Shown: one piece after another, positions 1 through 13,209 of the stretch | How the letters are laid out: every line of letters begins with the position of its first letter | Position numbering within the stretch: position 1 is the first letter of the stretch | From: Linnemannia schmuckeri | Lineage: Eukaryota; Mortierellomycota; Mortierellomycetes; Mortierellales; Mortierellaceae | NCBI GenBank assembly: GCA_029449235.1 | Contig: JANATG010000004.1 | Span: 310,001 to 374,000 of the forward strand | Reading direction: 5' to 3' | Length of the DNA: 64,000 nt | The notes under the pieces: model-generated | Seen by the model: the letters and a program-made list of their open reading frames with translations, nothing else | What the model was told of the DNA's origin: nothing | The model's database searches: none | Program-made: the position numbers and the translations under genes

Positions 1-273
1 GGTGTCGCCGTCTGCGCTGCCGTCATCAACAACGCCTTGACCACCAACCTCGCCAAGCTCCCCGAGGCCAGCCAGGCCGTGTTCCGGGAGCTGAACGTGA
101 TCGAGAACATCAATGTGATCTTTACATTGCCTGAGGGATTGAGAGCCGAGGTTGTGCATGCGTATGCGTTGGCGTTCAGGACGCTGTTTATTACGCTAAC
201 GCCTATGATTGGAATTGGATTCATGCTGTCGCTCTTTGTTCGACGCAGAGGATCCCTTGCCAGAAAGGAGTAA
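1..273 (+). CDS. 3' end of a 14-TM MFS exporter (DHA2 type), partial
   Basis: The window opens in frame inside an MFS transporter gene; 90 codons and the TAA stop remain. The peptide runs from the penultimate membrane region (GVAVCAAVINNAL) to a basic tail ending SLARKE. It matches the C-terminus of the intact MFS gene on the minus strand at 52498-54398, and the DNA is almost identical from position 1 to 527 (52770 down to 52244). Only a few single-base differences are visible. It is therefore a second, inverted copy whose 5' part lies outside the window. Whether that copy is complete cannot be seen. Expected role: proton-coupled export of small molecules at the plasma membrane. Confidence 0.85.
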   Translation, partial: GVAVCAAVINNALTTNLAKLPEASQAVFRELNVIENINVIFTLPEGLRAEVVHAYALAFRTLFITLTPMIGIGFMLSLFVRRRGSLARKE

Positions 274-527
274 CTTTTTTCATTCCATAGTCACTAATCT
301 ACATAGACATTCTTTTTTGTATACCCCTTGCACTAGCACCTTTGCATCATTCACGCTTAATCATTCTTTTTAACAAATTCAACTTGACCCAAATGTACAG
401 GTTCAAAATAAATCACTGAAAAAGAAAGATCTGTCTGACCCGAGGGTTGCTTTGCACTTTGGGGGTCATGAATAATAACAACCGTGGAAATCCGAGACAT
501 GGATACCAAGAAAGAAAGGAAGAAAAG
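1..527. repeat. Left arm of a 527-bp near-identical inverted repeat (MFS gene end)
   Basis: Bases 1-527 match the reverse complement of 52244-52770 with only a handful of substitutions, for example near 276, 400 and 492. The match covers 90 codons of MFS coding sequence, the stop and about 250 bp of 3' flank. It ends sharply after AGAAAAG at 527. The repeat is open at the window edge, so the real arm may be longer. Confidence 0.9.
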
Positions 528-576
528 CATTGTCGCAATATATATTTTCGGTTTTTATCCTTCTTGGATTGACTGG

Positions 577-787
577 CAAGGACCCAGGACGGAGAAGCAT
601 CAAAAACGTGCAAAAGACCTTCCGTGTAACTCTCCCATAACCGTGCTGTCCCATAGTCACTGCCAGAGAGAATCACGCTGTGGTCTGATGAATATGCGAT
701 GCTATTTACCCGGCTTTTGTGACCAAAATATTGCAAGCCGCTGTTCAGGTCTCCAAGTACCTCGTCCCCACTACTCATTCTCACCAA
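577..787 (-). pseudogene. Relic of a WD40-repeat protein
   Basis: Read on the minus strand, this piece contains one convincing WD40 blade. It begins GHKSRVNSIAYSS at about 724, passes through an ILSGSDYGTARLW segment and ends with Trp at about 636. A short stretch resembling the start of the next blade (LLHVFDAS) follows. No start codon context, no further blades and no upstream continuation are visible, so this is a fragment of a larger beta-propeller protein. It lies 50 bp beyond the breakpoint of the inverted MFS repeat, which suggests the rearrangement cut into or captured a WD40 gene. The parent could be a NACHT-WD40 or a scaffold protein; one blade cannot decide. Confidence 0.55.
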
Positions 788-2229
788 GAAAAAAACAACG
801 GCTGAGCAAAAGCTCGCCTACCTATCAGTGGCGAGCCCAACACCACAGTTACATGAAAGTTTAGTACGACGTGAGCGGGATGAGCATTCTCGAATCCAAG
901 AGGCTTGTAAAAAAGAAAACAGGCGTGGAGTACAACCCCGGTGACTGTTTGCTGAGCCATTTGCTTTGAACACAGATATATTGTGCGTATATGGGCGTAA
1001 AATGGTTCAAGGAAGAGGTACCGACGTTCAATGTAGTATGCGCGTAGCCGTTTTCACGCTGGGACGTAGGAAGGATGAAGGTTAGCCGTAGGACGGTGTA
1101 TATTTGTGAGCGCCTAATAGCATTAACAGCCTTACCAATCTATAGCAGATCTAGTGTCTGTTCCACTTTAATGCGGAAGGCACTGTTTTATCATTCTTTT
1201 TGGTATCAGTTGCCTGGCATATGTAGCCTCCTTTATTTGTTTCTTTGTAATAGTCGACGCGACTTCTTTGTTCAAAGAAAATGAAAAGGAGGTGGGAGGG
1301 AGGAGAGAGAGAACCAAGAATAGCAGTATTCTCCTTGTTCAGTATATTTGGTTGCCTCGACCAAAGTTGGTTGTTCAAGTTGGAAGAGAGGTGAAATAGC
1401 GGTTGTTGCCTGGGAATTTTCTTCTATGACCATCACCGTTTTTTTCTTCTAATTTTCCTCTCTTCTGTTGGGAGGTACAGCCACAGTGCTGACCCGGAAA
1501 TAAAATCAAGGCCAGACAGAGTAGAGAGTGATGTGTTTGAAAGGAATCATCGACCTATTGTTGAGCAGCAATCATCTTTGGATGACAGAGGGGCGTCAGA
1601 GTGTGTGGAGCGTCAATCGTGGCCACACTTTCCTTTTTTTAATGGTACCATACCCCTTCCTTTCCTTTTCCGTTCTCCTTGCTTCTTTCTCATTCCCTCT
1701 CTCTATCTCCTTCCTCTTCCCTCCTTCGTTCTTCCTTCCTTATCATTTGGATCAGAAAAAGGAAACATATTAAAATATATCGGATTTGACGCGATTCGTA
1801 ATATGTCCCCATGTCGACACTTCTGAGATATATATACACACTTGGCCAAAATTTTACCTATTTGGAGCAGGTAATCTTACAAGTTCACATACCCTGCAGC
1901 GTTATCATCAGGTCACTCGCAGCACGTTTTTCTCCCACATAAACCATCGCCATATCATGAATCGACAAAAGAACGTACCTTGCTTCTCCTCCTCTTGCTC
2001 ACTCCTCCTCCCTCTTTTCTTGGCCATACGCTCACATTTGCTCACACGCGCAAAAAAATAAAATGACAGCGTTGCCAACCTCAAACCACCCTTTGCCAAT
2101 GTGAGTTGTTTTCCTTTCAACATATTTTTTTTTTGGAACGTATCAATCAGAGAACCAAAATGAAAGAGAGCAGACGACAAGCCAAAAGGGTATCCTTTTG
2201 TATTTTTTCTACACACGAAGGGAGGAGCT

Positions 2230-2270
2230 GCTTATTCTATTAAAGAGCCGCTTATTCTATTAAAGAGCCT
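2230..2270. repeat. 20-bp unit repeated twice in tandem
   Basis: The unit GCTTATTCTATTAAAGAGCC occurs twice back to back in otherwise unique non-coding sequence. It contains no coding sequence. Confidence 0.8.
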
Positions 2271-3818
2271 GCTGCCCAGAAGGAAAAAAAGAAGGGAATA
2301 CAGAGCAAGCCAACATAGAGGCCTTGACCCATGAATGAAGTAAAGAGGTCCGACAGACGAATTTATTCAAGACGATCAAAAGCATCGAACGCACCACATC
2401 CTCGCTGACTACATGTCTTTACTTATTGAAGAGATCCCAGCGCTCGCGATGCGATTCGGCTCAAACACCAGCAGCAATATATATTCTTGAACGCTGTATC
2501 CGTTAGAAACCCCAGCGCGTCTGAGAAATTGTGACTATACATCTAAGACCTTTCAAATATTAGCTGCAGAAATCCTCAATCGACTGAATAAAAAAATAAG
2601 GGGGCCAGCATGAGTCAAAAAAGGAAGCGTATTGATTTGTTTCGCCGCCTCGAAACGAAGTCCAACGAATGGAGTGTTCGTCGATCACTGCTGGTTAGAT
2701 GCAAAACATATCCGGCACCTATTGCCAGTTAAAAGTGACCTTCAACTTTGAAAGTAAATAAGGGATACCTACACGAAGAATCGTTTGACGGGACTGAGTT
2801 TCCAAGAGAACTACTAGATTCACATCCTATTCGCGTGTTTTTATGATTTATTTAATATCATCCCCAATATCCGGTCAATTTTTAAGCTGACCATGAGCCA
2901 AGCTATGGAGGCGTAGGTAAGGAAGAGGTGTCCATCGCATTGTCGAGGTGCGCTGCAGTATATCATTTCCAATGGCCAAGTCTCATTCGGAACACTTATC
3001 ATCTGCTGTCTTCACCTGTCCTGCATAGCTACTACACCTTCCTACTAGATATAATACAAGGCTTAGCACTGACTTGTTTCATCGTACTTTAAAGAAATGG
3101 ACATAACCAAAGTGACGTCAACCCAACTACAGAATTGTATCTATGAGTACCTAATACAAAAACTGACTGTAATGAACGTCTGGTTAGAAAATACATGTCA
3201 TAAAATAGACGAAACACGCCCGACAGGCGATACTGGACAAACTAAATCCTCCATTTTCTAATGGTATGTTTGAACTCAGAGAAACCATCCAAAGAACGAC
3301 TATAATCGTCCTTGTAGGAGTATTTAAGAAATGGAAAATATCTAAAAGAGGATGAGAATCAAAAGAAATCGCCGACAAAAAAAAAAAAAAAATTCAAAAA
3401 GCATAAAGGATTCTGCTTCGCATTGATCCGATCCCAGAATGCATTCATGATCAGTGATCGCCACTAAGCATTAGGTCATCGCATCCTTGTCGCCGGGATC
3501 TGAAATCAGCCCCTCGCATAAAAGCGAAAAGGGGAACCAGTGTTTTAATCCCGATCAGTCGAAGAAAACAATAAAGCGTGTCGAAGCGCCTCTCTTTTGT
3601 TGACAGTAGTCATTGCACACTTCAAATTGTTCCGCACCATCACCATCATCTATCCTTGAAAGTTATATTTATTAGAAAAGGAAAATTTTGAAATAACAAA
3701 GTTGATTGAAGCAAACGAAAAACGAAAGAGAAACACAAACGAATAACCAAGTGAAAAATAAATAATAACCAAATCCAACTTCCTCAGAGCTCTCACTCCA
3801 CCACCACGCTCAGCGTCA

Positions 3819-6800
3819 CTATTGAATAATACGCTCAACAAGCTCACTGACCAAAAGGGCATGCTTATGGACCGTCGGCCGTCCAGTGCTAGGGTTGAAT
3901 CCAGGGGCACCAGTATCCATCAGACCCGCGAACCCAAGTTCGGTAAGGTATGCGAGTTGAGAGGCTTTTTGGGTGTTGGCTGCGGCGGCGCTGAGGACTG
4001 GGTCGGCGACGACCGCAAAGATGATGGACTGGACTGCGTCGATGATGGGCACGATCTGGGAGCTGTTGATGATCTGATTCATCTTTGGCAACAACGACTC
4101 ATAGCTATATTACATTTTTGGTTTGAAAAGTAGAAACGGTGAATTAGTTTTGAGCAAACAAGGAAAACTCGAAGCTATTGCAACAATTACATCAAAATAG
4201 AAACGCAAAATAAAAAAGGAAAGCGGAGACTTACACGAGGGCAAAGACCTCAGGGAGGGCAACGGCAGCTTCGGCCAAGAAGGCGTAAAGGAACAGACGC
4301 TCGGATTCCGTCTCGGCGTTCTGGAGCATGGTGACCACAAGGGTGACCAACAACAATCCGGTGGTGTTGTCGGGAATGACGAGATAGTCAAACATCTTGT
4401 AGTAAGTATCGTTAAGGGCCGCATTGTTGACCTCCATCGACGTGATGCCGACCAATTGCAACAACTCCTTGAGCTCCATGTTTCTTGCAGCCTGGGGCAA
4501 AAGCGCAGCCAGATAGCCCATCACGCGGACATCGACCATGTTGGGTGTGGTGCCCTTGACCGAGATCTGCAAGATCAACCTCAAAACATCGGTGGTGATG
4601 GTCTTTGTCGAGGGGTGCTTGAGACCCTTCAACAGTGCTCCAGCAACACCGAACGAAAAGTGCGTCTCAAAGTTCAGCCCCGTAGACTCATCCAGATCCT
4701 TGCTCACATCCAGGAGGGGCAAACGAGCTCTGAGCAAGACCTCATCCACAGGTTCATGAATAAAGAAGCCCTGAGTATCCAAGACCTTCAAGACCGCCTG
4801 GAGCAACTCGAGTGCGTAGGTGAAAAGAGGGACGTGACCAATCTCGACAATTGACAGACCCAGCCAGAAGAGGTGCTGGAGGTATCTGGACTCTGCGGGA
4901 AGGTTGACGGCAATGTTGGTGAGACACATCACAATACTAGCAATCAGGTTGGTGTCGGTCTCATTAAACATCGCCAACGCGCCACGAAGCGCCACCAAGA
5001 TTTGGTACAACAAATCGTCATCGACCTCCTCACGGGCCAGGCATCCCAAGGCAACAAACGCCCTAGGCTGGATGGCAGGATTGAACTGGAATGCTGTGCT
5101 CGTCACCAGTCCCATCCATCGAGCCCTCGCCGCATTCGCCGCATCTATTTTGCCATAGAAAAAAGTAAGTATTAGCATGCTAATTCCAAAAAAAATAAAA
5201 TACCAGACATAGCAATTTAGCAAAATCAACAAAAATAGTACCGTTGGTGGGGGAGCCAAGCTCGATGACGTCCATGAGGGACTTGCAGATGTTGTCGAGC
5301 CATGAGAGGGGCATGGGCTCATTGAAGTCCTTGAGGGTCTCGGGCGAGATGACATACGAGTTGCTATACGATCGGCTGAGTCCAAACAACATCCTGTACT
5401 TGTTCTCAGAAAGCTCTTGCAATAGATCCAGAAGCTTGGCGTGGTTGGGTTCGCTGGTAGGAATGGTCGTCGCCAAGGCCTGAACAATGTTGGTGACCAT
5501 ACCGTGGACTGCAGATCGAACCACTGAGGCTCCCGCTGCGACTAAGAGGGTCACAATGTGGCACACCTCGGGTAAAAAGTTAAGCACATCCTTAGTATCG
5601 TTGAACGACAGGTTCATGCAGAAGCGAACCAAGACTCCAATCTCTGTCCAGGATGGATGATCTGTCAACTGGCGCATGGGCTTGAGGCCAGTCTTGGAGA
5701 TGACTTTGCGCAGACGAGAGATAACCTTTCCGCTGATCGAAACTGATGAGAGAGTTACAAGGGAATCACCCAACTTTTCAGCCTGAACCGATCCAATGCC
5801 GCCCTCCATTGACTCTGTAATGAACAAGTCCAAAACAAGGACGACCAGGGCGTCAATTTCCTCGACTCTGCTCCAGATAATATCTTGCATGGCTCCATAA
5901 ATCTCGGGCTCGTTGACGGTCATGTCGATAAGTCCTTTGATAATCTCTCGTGTCTTGGCGAAGCCAGCATGGTTGTCGCTCGAGCTCCTGCAGTACTTGG
6001 CCAAGTTGGATAGCCAGGGCGATACAAACTCGAGACAGCGCGGCTTGAGAGCCTTGGGAGTCTTTTGAAAACCGACAAAGCACTCAGTCAGGAACTCTAG
6101 TGTTAAGTGGGACTCCGTCCTAGCAAGCATCTCACTCATACGACGAATAAAGGGTGCGTTGTTGGTGGGAATACAAAGACCCTTGGCACTCAGCAACTGG
6201 TTGCCAGTATCAAACTTGAAGGTGTCCGAAAGAGCGCAGAGCAAGTTGTAGGACGCCAGACGAAGAGCAGAGTCAGGGCTGGACAAGTTGAACAACGCCA
6301 TGGTGAGTAAGGTACCGGGAACATCGTTGGGTCGAATCACACGGGCGTTGTAGCTGGCAGGCTTGGTGGCCAGGAAGCGTTGCTTGGTCTTGGCCACAGC
6401 CGAGATGATCTGATCACGCTTGGGGCTGGTAAACGTCATCGACATGGTGCCATCCTCGTAGATGATAAAGAACTCGCCGTCATCCCCACGACTGTGGGCC
6501 TTGGAGATGTCGTCCAGTTCGCTGATGTGGTAGACGTCGTTGTATTGGCAGCTCATCCCCGTGAAGATCTCCTGCTTCCGCTGCATGACAATCTGGATGA
6601 CCTCGTGACCAATCTTGAACTGGACTGGCGTGGGGGGTGATCCAGGGGTAAGCTTACTGACTCCAGCGATCGCAATATTGGCGTCAGCCTCCAAAGATGT
6701 GGTCGATTTGGGAAGGCGGAGTTCAGAGGGAGCAATGAACTCGTAGAGCTCCTGCAGGCTGGAGGGGAAGATTACTCGCTTGGCAATGCGTCCAGTCAAC

Positions 6801-9800
6801 TGGCGAGAAAGAGACTTGGTGTAGCGCCTGAAGGCTGAGTTGACATTAACAAAGAAGAGATTGCACAGTCCCAGAGCGGTTTCTGATGGTAAGAGCTGCA
6901 AGAACTGGCTAATATTGTGGTCGGAAATCTCGTTCGATGCGCCAAATCCGGTAACATCCACCACCAAATCAAACGATTTGTTCGCCACAGGCTCCAGCAA
7001 CTATTGTTATTCAAGTAAAATCAGACCAGTTAGGAAAAAGCAAACATGAAATGTCATAAACATACAAGAGTGAAACCACGGTAAAAAGGGCAAACCTACG
7101 AGGAAGACGCGGTACATGACGGTCTCGAGATCGAGGTTCTCGAGCGACAGCTTGCGCATGACAAAGTAAAAAACGGGTCTCCTCTCCTTAGAAAGACCGC
7201 CCTCATAAAAGACGCTGTCCTTGAGAATGTTGTCGTTGACTCGGCTCCTGTTTTTGCGCATGAACTCGTGGTACTGGTGAATGTTCAGCGTCACAGGGAC
7301 GATATCGCGACGATGTCGCTCTGGGGGTGGTCCAAGTTGTGCCAAAAGGGTCGAGAGCGTGTCAAAGGACCGCTTGGTCGCCAAGTAGGTCTTGTCTTCC
7401 TCCAACTCTTGAGAGGTTTTCATGGTCAAATCCTTACTCATCCTCTCCAAGTTCAGCACCAAGTGGCGATGAAGCGACGAGCGGTCTCCAACCTCAATCG
7501 CACGGTAATGGGCGGGATCGGTTGAAGCGGGTTCCATGGGCTGAGGAGTCGAGATGTTGCCGAGGAAACGAGTGACCTTGTGGATGTTGGAGGTCAAGAA
7601 GGTATTGAGGACGATCATAAAGGGCTCCTTGGCCCCGAACAGGACGTTATTGGCGAGGTTCTGGATAACCTTGGTGATCAGCAGCAAGCCGCGACGCACC
7701 TTGGTGTTCTCAATAGGGGCATGCAACAGACCATCGGACTCGGGTGCGACAATGGCAGGGCAGAGGAATCGCAAAAAGATGAATCCTCCGACTGCGGTGA
7801 ACTTTGCGTCAGGGAAACGCTCTCCGACAGCCTGCGATAGGTACCAGCAGACTTCCTTGAAAGAGTTGGGGACTTTGGAGGCTGAGTCCGTGATGGTATC
7901 CAAGAAGACCTGCGCCATGTGCTTCAAATTCTCACAGTTAACATTGTCGTCCTCCTCTGGTCCAAGACGTGCGGGGTCCAACTCGTAAGAGCCCTGCGCT
8001 GGGAGGGTCATGAGAGCGTTCAACAGAGGCTGGAGAGTACTCTTGAGGTATTCTGCTCCGTTCAGCTTGGCAAAAACGGTCAACAAACGGGTCGCCATAC
8101 AGTTTCTGCGGAAGAGCTCTGACTCGCCCGTCTCCCTGACCTCCTTCATGATGATGGCCTTCAACAAAGGCATGGCCAAACCACGACTCTCAAAGACGTG
8201 AAGCAAAACGATCGCCAAGTCGTCAATCTCGCTGACTGGACAAACATGGCACAATGACAAGACCAAGTTGAGATCGGGCGACGCAATCAGGTCGATCAGC
8301 TTCTCGTAACGATCCTCCATGGCACTCTCTGACAGCACGGCAAACTCGGTTCCCTGCTTGAGAATGTTGGTGAGAACCTGCATGAACGCCGTCCTTGTCC
8401 TGTCATCCTCGTGGTAGCCCATGGAAAGCGAGTAGTTCAATCCTGTCTCGATGTTGGCGCTCAACATGTTGGACAGAGCCTTGATGGTATAGTCCTTCAA
8501 TGGACCGAGATCACGGACAATTGCCTTTGACTGTTTTTTACCATTGGAAACATCAAATACGACTTGATTAGCAAGTAATGTTAAGTTTCATTCGTGACAA
8601 TATAATATCGGGGTCATAATGTTTTACCTTGGCAAAGAGGATGGCGAGATCCTCGTTGTTCTGACGATGGTAGGAAGGTCCAGACTCGATATACTCCAGA
8701 ACACGACACCGGTTCAGCAGCTTTAAGAAAAAGTTGAAGTAGCGGTAGAAGATGGCTGAGCGGATTTGGGTCATGTCGGTATCATGAGTGGTCTCGTAGG
8801 GCTGAAGAGGAAGCTGGTAAAGCAGTGATACGATAGACTTCATACAAGCAAGGTCCAGATCGCGATAGAGTCTCCCATTGTTGGCAGGATCATCCTTGTC
8901 CTCGACATAGGAAGGCATCTCCGTAGGCTATTTTCGCATTATATAAACAGGAGAATAGCATGTTAGGTGACTGTTCCTATTATGCCTGGAGCATTTTCAC
9001 TGTGCTCATCCGCCACTGCAGATTGTAAACTTACCAAGGAGAAGTCAGAAGTCCATTCAATCATGACTTCGACCATCTTATTACGCAGACGAATTTCCTG
9101 ACGAAGAGAGATATACTCCTTCTTCTGCATCAAAGTCTCGCAGAGCTGGCACATCTTGATCTTGACACGCAGACCGTTCAAGCTGTGACCGAGACGGTGT
9201 AAGTAGCGAGCAAAGTAAAGGACTAGGGCACCAAAGTCAAACGAGAAGATGGCATCTGATGGAGATGACATGCGATCCAAAACGAGCTTGAGCACCGAGA
9301 TTGCCTGGTCGACAAACATGGTGTACTGCTCAGTACAAATAGGCTCTCCATGACTGTCAAAGAAGCGTGAGACGACGTAGATCAACTGTTTGAAAAGAAC
9401 AGGGTAGAGTGCTGGAGAAAGCTCCGAGCCGAGAGTCTGCTTGACAACATCGCGCACAAACACCTGCTCATTGACCAAAAGCTGGACCATGTCGAGCATG
9501 TAACGCTCTACATTACCCTGTGCGGCCTTGGTCTCGTTGACTGAGGACCGGCGGAAGTTTTCTCCAGAGGCGTTAGTGCGAGGGGCGACGTTGGAGGGGA
9601 GAGAGGCTCCGGCAAGGGCAGCCAAGAAACCAGTGAAATGTTGCCATTCTGCGTTGCGAGAATCTTGGGGGTCGATAACAAATCCACCCTTGGGAGGTGC
9701 AGGAAGGGTGGTCGAGCGCTTGGCGTTCCTGTTCTTCTCAAAAGGCTCCATGTTCTCGTAGAAGGCGATCTCGTCCTTTGTCCAGAACACTGTAATGTTT

Positions 9801-12800
9801 TTCCAGCGGCGGTAAGCCTCCTCCCAAGCTCCCAAATTTCCAGGCGTAGGCTGAGAGATCTGACGAATAATCTTTCGCAAGCGCTTCTGCTGCGCCTTGC
9901 GACCTATTGAAACAAATAAATGTTGACCAGTGAGTCGAGAGTTGGAATAAAGGAGATAGGGAGTAACTAAGATTGTGACAGGAATGTTTCTAGTCGTTAC
10001 CTGCAACAACAGCGCTGGGAGCGGAGAGCTCCATGTAGACGTCAATGTTTTCGAGGAGCGAAAGTTGTCCGACATTGGGATTAACAACCTCCTGGGTGAT
10101 GACGGTTTCCTCGCACAAGAGACTGATGCAGTTCACAGCCATAGTGCAAATGTCCTGATCTGGGGCACAAATAAGAATCAAAAGAGCAATTTCCAAAGCC
10201 ACACTGGTAGCGAATCGCTTGGGGATATCGTGACATGCAATAGCGAGTTCCTAATGGATTCGATGTTTCAAAGTACGGAGTGAAACATTTAGTAGATTTC
10301 CTTTGGCATTTTGTTGGCCAACATTATATATGTCTCGAATGATATTTGCCCTGCACGATTTACCTGGTGCTCCTTCAAGAAGATGTTGCGGCGGGACATG
10401 AGCTGTTGGAGCAACTCCAGAAGGAAGCGTGACTTTTCATCGGTGCATTTGAGCTCCATCAGCTGACGTGCGATCGAGATGATGACGTCTGAGCTCAGGT
10501 TCCAGAAGGTCACCATCAAGTTGGCTCCTGATCCCCAGCGCTTGATGATCCTGGAATCGAAGAGCTGAAGCAAGACATTTCCTGCGGTTGTGCGGATGAG
10601 GAGGTGGCTATCATTCAAGCAGAGCAACAGCCCTTTCAACAGCTGGTGAATCTCATCCTCTACCGTCTCTGGTGTCTCCGTCTATATGTTGATCAAAAAA
10701 GAGAGAAGGTATTAGTAAATGCGCGAGACAGAAATTTAAGCTCACAAGAAAGAAAGAAGAAAGGCAAGGAATCAACGTGACTTACGGCGACAGCCAAAGA
10801 GGCGTCGATCTGATACATCTTGAGAAGGTAAATGATCAGCTCCTGCTTGTCCCTGGCGTTCTCGAGCATCTGCTTCTTCAGCTTCCGATCAATGTTGATC
10901 TTCTTAGCCAAGATATCGGCAACACGCTCACGGACAACATTTTCAGCAAAGAACCGTCTCAGAGGAGCACCCAACGCATTGCTGGCAGGCTGGATCGACG
11001 GGTTCCAGGGCAAACGGTCCTCCTCAGACGCAATGGTATAGAAAGAGGTAACAAGCACAAGCTTAAACGCAATAGGCACCTTCTCACTTGACAACTCGGG
11101 AATAAGCGAGTGGATTACGTGGCGAGGGTTCAAGCGGTACAATGCTGTCAGACATGATGACATCGTGGCCTTGTCGATAGTGCCATCCGCATCCAGATAA
11201 GGCTTTGCTGGCGTAAAGAGGAGTTCTTTGAGTTCATTCTCAATTTCAGGAACAAGGTGGCGGAGAGCCGAGGTGTCGTTCTTGGAGACATAGGTTGACG
11301 CTTTACAGATATCAACATAGCACAGTCCTGAAATCTCCATCAAACTCTTATTCCTGAGTGACTTTTTAAGGGCAGCCAAGAACTGGGCTTTCTTGGATTG
11401 GTTAGATCGATCGTCGTCGTTCATGGCGTTGAGGAGAATGTCTGGACAGAGGATCAAGAGCATAGTCTGGAGGGGCCAGAAGTGTATCCTTCGCTTGTTG
11501 TCTGTGGCGATCGAATGGCAAATGTCGAACAGAATATGGGGCTCTCCCTCCATGCGCCTCTGAGTCTGGCAGAGATGGACAAATTCCGAGGGGAATGTCT
11601 CAATCCAGTTCCAGATCGCCTTGTGGAGAACTTGCCCCATCACCGTCTGGGCAGATCGTTTAAGGTGCAAAAACGAAGATCGCAACTCTAAAAAAAATTA
11701 ACAAAAGGAACATCGTCAGCGCCAATACTTATTGCTGTCTATTTGATTCTGCCATACCGAGAGACTAACCACTCTTAGAATAAAAATAAATGAATGGCAG
11801 AAGGTGTACCTGTCAGAACTTGGCCTAGTCGGCGCTGGTTCAGACTCGCAGTCTCCAGCAACTTGAGCTCGGCAGTCTCGGGCCAGTCATCATTGGTGGT
11901 CGAGAGGTGCTGGATGCGAGCCTTGAGACGGGCAAAGACGATGGGCCAGTTGGAGGCACTGATGTAGAACAGAATTTTGCCTGCTGTCTTGTAAATCTCC
12001 TGTGACAGTTCAACCTCCTGCAAGTTGTTGCCCAATTGAGAAGACGAAATAGGGGCACTGTCTGTGTCGTTGGCCTTTTTCCTGCTGCTGCTGTTGTTGT
12101 TGTTACTGCTCTGCACTTCTGTCCTCGCATCAGAGTCCTCGCTAGGGTGAACATCCTGAAGGAACCGCGTCAAGACACTGAGGACATATTTGGCGAGTGC
12201 ATCATCCAGTGGGGGAGGGTCGCTGTGTCGCGCTGCAGCCAGGGCAGAGATAGAGGTGACGGTCAAATCGGAACCATTGGTCAAAGTCTCTGATGCGTTA
12301 TCGTTGGCTTCCCGGAGATGCTGAGTGAGCTGGTCCCTGTATGCCTTCCAGTGGGCGTCCATGCACTGCGACAGGATCCTGAGCACAAACATCTGTGACT
12401 GCAACACATCATATGGCACAGATTCCTCTAGGACCATGCCATTTTGCTAAGTGATAGATAAATGTGCAATTGATAGGGATCAGTAGATGAGATGGCAAGC
12501 TGTTTGCTTTTGCATAAGCAAATAAACATGGTTCATGGGGGGTGAGTGGGTGAGCATTGATGTTGTCTGCTGGCTCATTGGGCGCTTGTATTTTTTTTTT
12601 TTTTTTTTTTTTTGGCTCACGTCGCTTTTGTTGTCAATGGTCTGATGTCCATGCTCTTGCGTATCTGCTCTTGTGCATACGAGAGTGTAAGTGTCCATGG
12701 CGTCTTTTCTGAGGTCACTGCACGTGTATGTATGTTAAAAGCTCCGTAGTCCCTCTTTCAACTCGGAAAGTTAATCCTCTGTTATCATCCTGAATAAAAA

Positions 12801-13209
12801 AGGGCTACCCGGTTTAGTATTAAAGGGTAATGCAAGCACCCAGGTATGCGTCCCTGCAGTGTAACCGAGGCCTGTCTGTTGGTATTAGCTCTGGTCAACC
12901 TGAGATATTATCGGGTGTTGTCGCTGTTGTCGTTATTGTTGACAGCCGACTGTTGACTCTCGCGTCTACTGTCGCTGTTGTTGTTGGATGAAAGAGGTGT
13001 GTGCTCCTCTTTAGTGGTGTTTGAGATGAGATGATGAACACAGAATGTCGTTATTGTTGTGGTTGTTGTTGAGGTTGTTGAAGTGGGAGATGTTTTTGTA
13101 CCTTGGAGATGTTCTCGAGCTGGTTGACGAGATGATGGCAGATCAGACCTAGACGATACCGTGAGAGGTCGAGCAGGGAGTTGATGGACTGCTGGATAAG
13201 CGGGTCCAT
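3819..13209 (-). CDS. NF1/IRA: Neurofibromin/Ira-type Ras GTPase-activating protein
   Basis: GTPase-activating protein that switches Ras off, thereby damping cAMP and growth signalling at membranes. Exons (minus order): 13102-13209, 11810-12446, 10786-11687, 10364-10681, 10001-10250, 9035-9903, 8628-8927, 7100-8530, 5242-7000, 4235-5144, 3819-4104. They sum to 7770 nt, 2589 aa, close to human neurofibromin. The RasGAP domain (about residues 1190-1450) lies in exon 8, with the arginine finger in FRRNC (about R1269) and the FLRFLCPAIV motif (about R1382). A SEC14-like part (FDLVVDVTGF) and a PH-like part follow across exons 8-9. Then comes a long HEAT-like C-terminus with the FQFNPAIQPRA motif. 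The start MDPLIQQS was chosen because it leads straight into the conserved N-terminal helix region; the upstream ATG at 13239 opens only a 7-codon uORF (MDAHSRA). All splice sites are GT..AG. Every key catalytic residue is present. Confidence 0.9.
12591..12613. repeat. Poly-T tract in NF1/Ira intron 1
   Basis: An uninterrupted T run of more than 20 bases lies inside the first intron (12447-13101) of the NF1/Ira gene. It is an A run on the coding strand. Confidence 0.9.

Larger units (their letters stand above)
528..3818. other. Gene-free stretch between the MFS copy and the 3' end of NF1/Ira
   Basis: Apart from the WD40 relic, no ORF here resembles a protein. Visible items are a CT-rich block (about 1640-1740), a perfect 20-bp tandem duplication at about 2230-2270, an A-run at 3377-3391 and AT-rich DNA leading into the NF1/Ira 3' end. 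No RNA gene was recognised. Confidence 0.6.
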
